From NCBI GenBank assembly GCA_024405255.1, contig JAKSOY010000115.1, positions 1-13,902 of the forward strand: a DNA stretch of 13,902 nt, read 5' to 3'. The translations under genes were made by a program, and so were the position numbers. Of this stretch, positions 8,601-13,902 are shown one piece after another (positions within the stretch are counted from its first letter, which is position 1; every line of letters begins with the position of its first letter). The notes below the pieces were generated by a model. That model was not told where the DNA came from. It worked only from the letters and a program-made list of their open reading frames with translations, and did no database searches. The DNA is from Kiritimatiellia bacterium. Lineage in GTDB: Bacteria; Verrucomicrobiota; Kiritimatiellia; RFP12; UBA1067.

Positions 8601-11600
8601 GGGCACGCTCACGGTGGATGGACGCGGCTTCTCGGGTGCGGTCGAATGGGACGTCTCGGGCGGTACGCTGAAGATCGGCGACAGCGTGAAGGACGGCAGC
8701 GGCCAGTCCGTGTTGGGCACGGAAAGCACGGTCAACGTGCACGACGGCGGCACGTTCGACATCAACAGCCGCTCGCCGCAGACCTTGGCGGCGTTCAACG
8801 AACCCACGCGCACGCTGAAGGTCAAGATCGCCGGCGACGGTGTCGACGGCAAGGGCGCGCTCGTGAACAACGATACGACGCAGATCGATGGTTGGGGACA
8901 GCATATCAGCCGCCTCGAACTCACGGGCGACGCCACCGTGGGCGGACCGTCGCGTCTCGACGTGCGTGCGTTCACGGGCACGGGTTCGACGGCGCCGACG
9001 AATGCGGTGGTGACGGGTCCGGCGGATGCGACGCTGCGCGTCATCGACAATCCGCGGTTCAACTTCTGCAATACGACGGTGACGCAGCTCGGGGCGATTC
9101 GCGCGGAGAGCAACGGCAAGTTCTTTATGGAAACGGCGGGCTCGATGAATCTCACGCGCGGACTCGAAATCGGCGAGGGCGGTTCGATCTTCCTGAACGG
9201 GACGGGCTACACGACGCCGGTGACGTTCCTCGAGAATACGACCGGACATTTCGGCGGTTGGTCGGGCGTGGCGTCCGCCGTCCAGGAGGGTCCGTTGACC
9301 GTGCAGAACGGCGCGACGGCCATCATTGACGGTGGTGCTTCGCAGACGATGTTCAAGGGCGCCGTGACGAACAACGGGACCATCGTGGTCAAGGACCTGC
9401 TCAATTTCTACGGGCCGTCGATCGATGGTACGGGCACAATCGACCAGCAGGGTGGCGGCATCCGCCTCGACGGTTCGATCAACAGTCCCGAGACGCGCAT
9501 CACGGGTACGACGACGGGCGGCACTTGGGATCTCGGCCAGCTGGCGGGCAATGGTTATCCGAAGCTTGCGGGCGTCGACATTCCCGCGAAAGGCAATGTC
9601 TATCTGCGTACGCAGATCAGCGACACGTTGGACGAGCGCTGGACGACATTGCTCTCCGGCACGGGGGCGAATTCGACGATCATCGTGTGCCGGACGGATG
9701 GCGATTCGGATGTGACGACCACGGTTTCCAACATCCAGACGAAGGTCGGCGAAATCTGGTTGGGGTCGGGCGGCGGTTCGGGGCACATGGTGCTCACGGG
9801 AAACACGCAGCTTGAGGCGCGCAACATTTCGGTGGGTGCGAACGATTCGGCGCCGAAACCGTCCCACCTCACGATCGAAACGGGTTCGTCGCTTTCCATC
9901 AACGCGGCGATCGACCAGTATGTGGGACGGTGGAGCGGCAAGAGCTGCTACCCGCAGCGACTCTTCGTGGACGGCGGCACCTACGACGCGCTCTCGCTCG
10001 CCAACGCGACGACCTGGGTTGGCGCCGACTCGCCGTTCGCCTTCATGGAATTGAAGGGAGGCGAGGCGAAGATGTGGAAGCTCGGCGTGCGTTCGCGCAT
10101 GAACGAACTGGTGCGCCTCGACTGTCTGAGAGCGCATGATGCGCGCTTTACGCAGAAGGACGGCACGCTCACGCTCGGCGCGGGCGGCATTGCGGCGGGC
10201 AACATCTACTGGGACCGCTTCCACTTCGATTTCGCGAACGGTACGATGGCGACTGCCGCCGACTGGGCTTCGGGGAACTACGGCATCAACGTGGCGTTCG
10301 GCGCGGATCCGCTCACGAAGGGCACGTACACGGTCGACCTCGGCGGACACAAGGTCTCGATGCTGTCGCAGCTCGCGGGCTATTCGGACGTGACGCTCAC
10401 GGGCGGCGGTTCGTTTACGACCTCCAACTACTTCAAGGGCATTCCGCAGGGCCGGTGGACGGTGCAGAGCAGCGTCGTGGCCGATCTCTCGGGTGCGGCC
10501 GGTTTTACGCAGGGTTTGACGATTGAAGAGGATGCGGACGTGACGCTCGACATCGCGAGCGACAGCTGCTGCGAGTTCGCGGTGTTCCCCACGAACATGA
10601 CCGGCGCGGCGGCCACCTGGGCGGTGAACGCCACGTGGACGGGCGTCTACGCGATGAAGGTCGACCGGATGAACTATCTGCACGCGTCCTTCAGCACGGG
10701 ACCGATGCACTATGCGGCCGCCATCTACCGCGGCCAGTTCTATGTGGACGACAGCCAGGCGGGTGATTGGACCTTCGCGGGTGTCTACGACGACAACATC
10801 GTGTTGGAGATCGACGGGACCACGGCGTTTGAAAACACGACCTGGAATGCCGTCAACTACAAGACGGTGAGCCTGAATGCCGGCTGGCACGACTTCCGGG
10901 CGATCGCCTTCGACCTTAGCGGTGGTGCGGGTTCGGTGGCGGTCGCCGACTGGAAGGACAAGATGGGGCTTGGCTGGGCGCTGGGTGTGCCGGATGCTCC
11001 GACGGCGGCCGCGAGCTACCAGCCGTTCGACACGACCACCCTCAAGATGCGCGTGAAGCCGGTCGCCGAGGGCGTGACGGGCCGGACGGGCGTTCTGTGG
11101 GAACATGCAGCCTACAATCAGAACACCTGGGATTCGGAGAAGTATTTCCCGAACGCCCATCTGGTGACGAACACGCTTATGGCGATCCATGCCGATGCGA
11201 ACGGATTCCCGAGCGGCAAGGCGTCCTGCAGCCGCTTCACGGGCTTCGTGAAGATCACGGACGAGCAGGCGGGCATCTGGGATGTCGATGCGAAGTACGA
11301 CGACGGCATTGCGCTCTGGCTCGACGGCGAGCAGATCGGTACGTCGGGTGCGACGCTCTGTGCGCAATGGTCCGCCAAAGCGACCGTGACGGCGGGCTGG
11401 CACCGCTTTGAAATCCGCGTCTCGGATAAGAGCGGCGCCATCGGCGGCAGCCTCACGGACAGCGAAGGCAACAAGAGCGCGCTTAACATCGCGATCAATG
11501 GGTATCCGGCGGTCTCCTTCGACGAACGCCACTTCCGCATTGTCTCGTCCGTGATGGAAGACCAGACGGATGCGCCGACGGGTCTGGGCGGCACGACGCT

Positions 11601-12030
11601 CGTGCAGGATGGCGGACGCCTCACGAACAAGGCGACCGCGGGTGCCTGCCCGGTGTACGGTACGCTGGGCGGTGTGGGCACGATCCGCGGTCCGTTCAAG
11701 TTCCTGGGCGGCACCCTCGGACTGGAAGGCTCCGCGCGCGTGCTGCGTACGCCGTTCTTCGAGAATGCCGACGAGGCGATGTTCGCCGGCCTGGGCGGCA
11801 TCAAGGTCACGTTCGACGAGCGTCCGACGCTCGAGAGGTATCCTGTAGGACCGGCCTACGGCTTGACGGACGAGGCGGCGCGGAACATCAAGGTCGAGGT
11901 GGAGCTCACGGGCGCGAGTGCGTCGATGCAGGCCAAGTATGCCGATGCATTCCGTGCACACGTGACGGCGCAGGGCGAGCTTGAGCTCATCAACCGTCGC
12001 GGGGCGGGCCTCACATTCATCATTCGCTAA
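5656..12030 (+). CDS. Giant secreted multidomain surface protein: (DUF2341-LamG-Fn3-like)x2, beta-helix repeats, two PA14-like domains
   Basis: A 2124-residue protein with a signal peptide (MKKLIGLGL, cleavage near AWG-E at about residue 20). Residues 21-456 and 457-895 are two copies of one module: DUF2341 (FPVLVRL, LLAHE.DTW, VWV.VPSL, TKIRL), a LamG/concanavalin-like domain (copy 1 about 136-345, ending DELRIYDGIAS) and an Fn3-like domain (VALKWG, YYYAF). From about 900 to 1670 follows a Gly/Thr/Asp-rich beta-helix-like region with an autotransporter-associated strand repeat (KTGSGTLTV at 979). Two PA14-like domains occupy about 1674-1780 and 1835-1955, and further G-rich repeats (GTLGGVGTIRG) precede the end. 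LamG and PA14 folds often bind glycans or Ca2+, so a substrate-binding or adhesin role is inferred. No beta-barrel, LPXTG, dockerin, PEP-CTERM or membrane anchor is seen; the protein ends RRGAGLTFIIR. ATG 5656 (8 nt after GGA) is preferred over 5650. Exact function unknown. Confidence 0.88.
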   Translation: MKKLIGLGLAAALGLSAWGELLDTSVFTRACTFTLSGYQGASTLVDFPVLVRLDRTIPGFDPACCGANGAGLRFADEAGNLLAHEVDTWDVSGESCVWVRVPSLSGTNTKIRLYCGAADGAQLPAVSSRDVWSKYIMVAHGGANGIADASPKQLAVANGGGLTMPTGTGLVGDGFTKTDRNKIGLLVPNPITNNTLTDPTRFTLSGWYRNALTGTAILMAGVDAWGKTGFLVLCEGGGYMSVAVAGHQGPTNPKLGALQQYKWNHVAFSYVTSGELNTYFDGVNIFSKTGANVLTDIGLEYWTFGSYSGITNSGNFGGDMDELRIYDGIASADWIQAEHDSMRNPSFAAAVAMETLAQPVDVAVSSAARGSTGITVKGTIVTSAATATVALKWGLTPNLEGSPVALGSGSGTRAVEGTFPGTDATTRYYYAFEVTPAGGTAKTGAVYCTLDGVSGPVLDTTPFKRGCTFTLQGYTGASTLQNFPVLVRLSTAIPGFSYSDCALNGADLRFVDESGKLLAHEIDTWNTAGESYVWVKVPSLMGQTTKIRLFFGVDDVVALPGVAPTDVWGAYVAVVHGGSTGVRNESPKGIVTSNGGGLVSSGASGVVGGGFAKAVVTRGSIGLQIQNPVKYGALTDTSRLTLSAWYRYMGSGTSILMSSKSAWAGTGFLTLCEQGTYMSVAVQSTHQGPSTDPKLGALVSGQWNHVAFSYVAAGQLNTYFDGLNIFSKADAKTLAHEDRENWAVGSYAETVNAGNFCGDMDEIRLYDGIASGDWIGAERASMVDPEFAKAVSVDNLVDVLPSEVSVSSVVRSDAGVAIAGTLTRLATGASQVTVTLKWGTTPAMTDGTVAVGTFTEASNFQCVFPGTDLTANYYYAFVMVSDAGESTTSTDFRLFDPASAATWRPQTADDSWRSTAWLVDGAIRPFQQGWSVLFDGTETPYIDTLTNVVKLDLGTVTVTGDKDYTFTGDGELAAKRVVKTGSGTLTVDGRGFSGAVEWDVSGGTLKIGDSVKDGSGQSVLGTESTVNVHDGGTFDINSRSPQTLAAFNEPTRTLKVKIAGDGVDGKGALVNNDTTQIDGWGQHISRLELTGDATVGGPSRLDVRAFTGTGSTAPTNAVVTGPADATLRVIDNPRFNFCNTTVTQLGAIRAESNGKFFMETAGSMNLTRGLEIGEGGSIFLNGTGYTTPVTFLENTTGHFGGWSGVASAVQEGPLTVQNGATAIIDGGASQTMFKGAVTNNGTIVVKDLLNFYGPSIDGTGTIDQQGGGIRLDGSINSPETRITGTTTGGTWDLGQLAGNGYPKLAGVDIPAKGNVYLRTQISDTLDERWTTLLSGTGANSTIIVCRTDGDSDVTTTVSNIQTKVGEIWLGSGGGSGHMVLTGNTQLEARNISVGANDSAPKPSHLTIETGSSLSINAAIDQYVGRWSGKSCYPQRLFVDGGTYDALSLANATTWVGADSPFAFMELKGGEAKMWKLGVRSRMNELVRLDCLRAHDARFTQKDGTLTLGAGGIAAGNIYWDRFHFDFANGTMATAADWASGNYGINVAFGADPLTKGTYTVDLGGHKVSMLSQLAGYSDVTLTGGGSFTTSNYFKGIPQGRWTVQSSVVADLSGAAGFTQGLTIEEDADVTLDIASDSCCEFAVFPTNMTGAAATWAVNATWTGVYAMKVDRMNYLHASFSTGPMHYAAAIYRGQFYVDDSQAGDWTFAGVYDDNIVLEIDGTTAFENTTWNAVNYKTVSLNAGWHDFRAIAFDLSGGAGSVAVADWKDKMGLGWALGVPDAPTAAASYQPFDTTTLKMRVKPVAEGVTGRTGVLWEHAAYNQNTWDSEKYFPNAHLVTNTLMAIHADANGFPSGKASCSRFTGFVKITDEQAGIWDVDAKYDDGIALWLDGEQIGTSGATLCAQWSAKATVTAGWHRFEIRVSDKSGAIGGSLTDSEGNKSALNIAINGYPAVSFDERHFRIVSSVMEDQTDAPTGLGGTTLVQDGGRLTNKATAGACPVYGTLGGVGTIRGPFKFLGGTLGLEGSARVLRTPFFENADEAMFAGLGGIKVTFDERPTLERYPVGPAYGLTDEAARNIKVEVELTGASASMQAKYADAFRAHVTAQGELELINRRGAGLTFIIR
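5716..7023 (+). repeat. Module copy 1 of a 1308-bp in-frame tandem duplication
   Basis: The encoded segment, from LLDTSVF to the Fn3-like end, realigns with 7024 onward along its length: CTFTLSGY/CTFTLQGY, FPVLVRL in both, WNHVAFSYV in both, LNTYFDG.NIFSK in both, GDMDE.R.YDGIAS in both. The copy starts are exactly 436 codons apart. The DNA has diverged substantially, so the duplication is not recent. Confidence 0.85.
7024..8340 (+). repeat. Module copy 2 of the tandem duplication
   Basis: This second DUF2341-LamG-Fn3-like unit begins VLDTTPF and ends near the FRLFDPAS segment, where the beta-helix region takes over. It keeps the same motif order as copy 1, with small indels such as the extra residues in its Fn3-like domain. 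Conserved LamG-like strands and the YDGIAS element suggest that both copies still fold and function. Confidence 0.83.
10675..10995 (+). repeat. PA14-like domain 1 of the giant protein
   Basis: The segment contains YRGQFYVDDSQAGDWTFAG, then YDDNIVLEIDG, then NAGWHDFRAIAFD. This order of strand, Asp-Asp loop, IDG turn and GWH strand is typical of PA14-like domains, which bind sugars or calcium in many surface proteins. It shares the pattern with the segment at 11158-11520. Assignment is by motif only. Confidence 0.5.
11158..11520 (+). repeat. PA14-like domain 2 of the giant protein
   Basis: The segment contains FTGFVKITDEQAGIWDVDA, then YDDGIALWLDG, then TAGWHRFEIRV, parallel to the first PA14-like domain. 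The YDDGI.LWLDG string is close to the usual PA14 core. The two copies are about 160 residues apart. Confidence 0.55.
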
Positions 12031-12031
12031 C

Positions 12032-12050
12032 GGAGAGGGTTGTCGCTTTG
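12032..12050 (+). promoter_or_regulatory. Ribosome binding site and TTG start of recD2
   Basis: GGAGAGG (12032-12038) lies 9 nt before a TTG at 12048 in the helicase frame. No ATG is available nearby. The next alternative, GTG 12060, would be 21 nt from the Shine-Dalgarno sequence. TTG 12048 is therefore the best start. Confidence 0.65.
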
Positions 12051-13902
12051 GCAGGTCGCGTGCAGGATGAAACAGGGGCCGAGGTCGTTGACGGAACGGT
12101 CAAGTCGATTGTCTTTCGCAATGATGAGACGGGTTTCACCATTCTGCACGTGACGCCGGCGCAAGACGGGAATTTCCGCCTGCGCGAGCGCGAGGTCACC
12201 GTGCTCGGCACGTGTGCGGCCGCCTGGGAGGGCGAAGAGCTGCACGCGACGGGCGAGTGGGTGAACGATCCCGTGCGCGGGCGGCAGTTCAAGGCCAAGA
12301 CCATTGCGTGTATTCCGCCGAAATCCGTGGAAGGCATTCGGCGCTACCTCGCGAGCGGACTCATCCACGGGATCGGTCCCGTGCTGGCGAACCGCATCGT
12401 CGACAAGTTCGGCGCGGAGACGATCGAGGTGCTCGACCACTATTCAAGTCGGCTGAGTGAAATCGACAAGGTGGGTCCGAAGAAAATCGAGGCGATCCGG
12501 AAGGGCTGGCGCGAAGGAAAAGGCACGCGCGAGGTGATGATCTTCACGCAGAGCTACGGCATCTCGACGAGCAAGGCGGCGAAGATCTACCGGATGTACG
12601 GTCCCGACTCGGTGGCGATCATCAAGCGCGATCCGTATCGTCTTTGCCGCGACATCTGGGGCATCGGCTTTACGACGGCGGACCGGATTGCGCTCGCGGT
12701 CGGCATCGAGAAAGAGTCGCTTGTGCGGGCGCGTGCGGCGATCGTCCACACGTTGCGGACCGAGGCGGAAGATGGCGGCCACTGCTGGACGAACGAACCC
12801 GATCTGCTGTTGCACGGACAGGAACTCGTCGGGATTTCGGTTGAAGTACTGGCGCAGGCGTTGAAGGACGAAGTCGACGAGGGGCGGGTGGTCAAAGACG
12901 GCGACCGGCTCTATCTGCGTGAGCTGCATGTGGCCGAACGACGGGTGGTGAGCCGGCTCAAGCTGCTGATGGCGAGCGAGCAGTCCTTCCCGAAGATCGA
13001 TCCCGACAAGGCGATTTCCTGGTGGGAGGCGAAGACGGGCTTTACGCTTGCACCGGCGCAGATCCGCGCCGTGCGACGGTCGCTGGAGGCGAAAGTCTCG
13101 ATCGTGACGGGCGGTCCGGGCGTGGGAAAGACGACGATCATCCGCGCGCTGGTGGAGATTTTCGGCGCGCGGACGGGAAGCCACCGCATCAACGTGCAGC
13201 TGGCGGCGCCGACGGGACGCGCCGCGAAGCGGATGACGGAGTCCACCGGGGCACCTGCGCAGACGCTGCATCGGCTCTTGAAGTACAATCCGCAGACGAA
13301 CGAATTTTCGTACAACGAAGAGAATCCGCTGGAAGGGGACGTGTTCATCTTCGACGAGACGTCGATGGTCGACATCCGGTTGATGTCCGACCTGATGGCG
13401 GCCTTGCCGCGTCGGGCGACATTGATTCTCGTCGGTGATACGGACCAGCTGCCGAGTGTGGGTCCGGGCAACGTGCTGCACGATCTGATTGCCTGCGGTG
13501 AGATCGCGACTTCGCAGCTGACGGAGATCTTCCGTCAGGACAGTTCGGGGTTGATCGTCCGCAATGCGCACCATGTGAATGCGGGCGAGCCGTTCGAGAC
13601 GCGCGCGGGCGAAAGCGACTTCTACTTCATTGCGCAGGACGATCCGGCGAAGGCGCTGGCGTACGCGCTCGACTTCATGGTGACGCGCATTCCGCGCCAT
13701 TTCCGGATGGAACCGCTGCAGGACGTGCAGGTGCTGACGCCCATGCGGCGGAATCTGCTGGGGGCGGAGAATCTCAATGCCGTCATCCAGGCGCGGCTCA
13801 ACGGAACGGGTCCGGCGGTGATGCGGGGCGGCATGAGCTTCCGGGCGGGCGACCGGGTGATGCAGCTCAGGAACAACTACGACAAGGACGTGTACAACGG
13901 CG
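12048..13902 (+). CDS. recD2: RecD2-type ATP-dependent DNA helicase (SF1B), 3' truncated
   Basis: 618 codons are visible before the window ends; RecD2 proteins are usually about 720-740 residues, so roughly 110 C-terminal residues, including the last helicase motifs, are missing. The protein is a cytoplasmic 5'-3' DNA helicase acting in repair and replication without RecBC. The N terminus has the RecD2 OB-like start (GTVKSIVFRNDETGFTIL). A helix-hairpin-helix region follows (GIGPVLANRIVDKFG, then VGPKKIEAI, about 107-151). The motor core has Walker A GGPGVGKT at 355-362, a Walker B/motif II Asp-Glu at 436-437 (FDETSMVD), motif III GDTDQLPSVG and motif IV LTEIFRQ. The long N-terminal region separates it from RecBCD-type RecD. 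It begins 17 nt after the giant gene with no visible promoter or terminator between, so co-transcription is likely. The start is TTG, chosen by the Shine-Dalgarno spacing. Confidence 0.93.
   Translation, partial: MAGRVQDETGAEVVDGTVKSIVFRNDETGFTILHVTPAQDGNFRLREREVTVLGTCAAAWEGEELHATGEWVNDPVRGRQFKAKTIACIPPKSVEGIRRYLASGLIHGIGPVLANRIVDKFGAETIEVLDHYSSRLSEIDKVGPKKIEAIRKGWREGKGTREVMIFTQSYGISTSKAAKIYRMYGPDSVAIIKRDPYRLCRDIWGIGFTTADRIALAVGIEKESLVRARAAIVHTLRTEAEDGGHCWTNEPDLLLHGQELVGISVEVLAQALKDEVDEGRVVKDGDRLYLRELHVAERRVVSRLKLLMASEQSFPKIDPDKAISWWEAKTGFTLAPAQIRAVRRSLEAKVSIVTGGPGVGKTTIIRALVEIFGARTGSHRINVQLAAPTGRAAKRMTESTGAPAQTLHRLLKYNPQTNEFSYNEENPLEGDVFIFDETSMVDIRLMSDLMAALPRRATLILVGDTDQLPSVGPGNVLHDLIACGEIATSQLTEIFRQDSSGLIVRNAHHVNAGEPFETRAGESDFYFIAQDDPAKALAYALDFMVTRIPRHFRMEPLQDVQVLTPMRRNLLGAENLNAVIQARLNGTGPAVMRGGMSFRAGDRVMQLRNNYDKDVYNG

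Noticed and set aside
6676..11961. A 1761-codon antisense open frame opposite the giant gene, and similar long ones at 1001-3535, 3810-5348 and 12444-13700.
   Set aside because: Each is codon-aligned with the sense gene, so it stays open simply because the sense strand rarely uses TTA, CTA and TCA in this GC-rich genome. The translations are Arg/His-rich with no domain features, while the sense proteins have clear motifs.

Overview
The window is GC-rich, densely coding DNA with every supported gene on the + strand. It reads as a polysaccharide-degradation locus from a Gram-negative-type bacterium. The combination of a fucose/arabinose isomerase-like enzyme, secreted GH2 and GH10 hydrolases, and a giant DUF2341/LamG/beta-repeat/PA14-like surface protein is typical of the PVC superphylum (Kiritimatiellota or Lentisphaerota type, often gut or sediment). 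That placement is inferred from gene content and style; no taxonomic marker is present.

Layout: (1) 1-966, the C-terminal part of a sugar isomerase of the L-fucose/L-arabinose isomerase fold, cut by the window edge. (2) 967-1060, a short gap with a perfect 10-bp inverted repeat. (3) 1061-3754, a secreted family-2 glycoside hydrolase. (4) 3789-5399, a secreted GH10 xylanase-like enzyme 34 nt downstream, probably in the same transcript. (5) 5400-5655, the only substantial intergenic region, with a hairpin, two different short-period repeat clusters (9-nt GC-rich and 8-9-nt AT-rich) and a near-consensus promoter. (6) 5656-12030, a 2124-residue secreted protein made of two tandem DUF2341-LamG-Fn3-like modules, a long Gly/Thr-rich beta-helix-like region with autotransporter-associated repeats, and two PA14-like domains. 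(7) 12048 to the window end, a RecD2-type helicase with a probable TTG start, only 17 nt behind the giant gene and cut by the right edge.

Working model (inference): the GH10 cleaves a beta-1,4-xylan-type backbone outside the cytoplasm, the GH2 removes side groups or oligosaccharide ends, and the isomerase channels a released deoxy- or pentose sugar into central metabolism. The giant protein has its own promoter and carries several folds that commonly bind glycans, so it is a candidate substrate-binding or adhesive surface component. RecD2 is an unrelated DNA-repair gene that appears to ride on the giant gene's transcript. I see no CRISPR array, insertion sequence, tRNA or rRNA. The most unusual items are the giant protein's architecture and the repeat-plus-promoter block in front of it.
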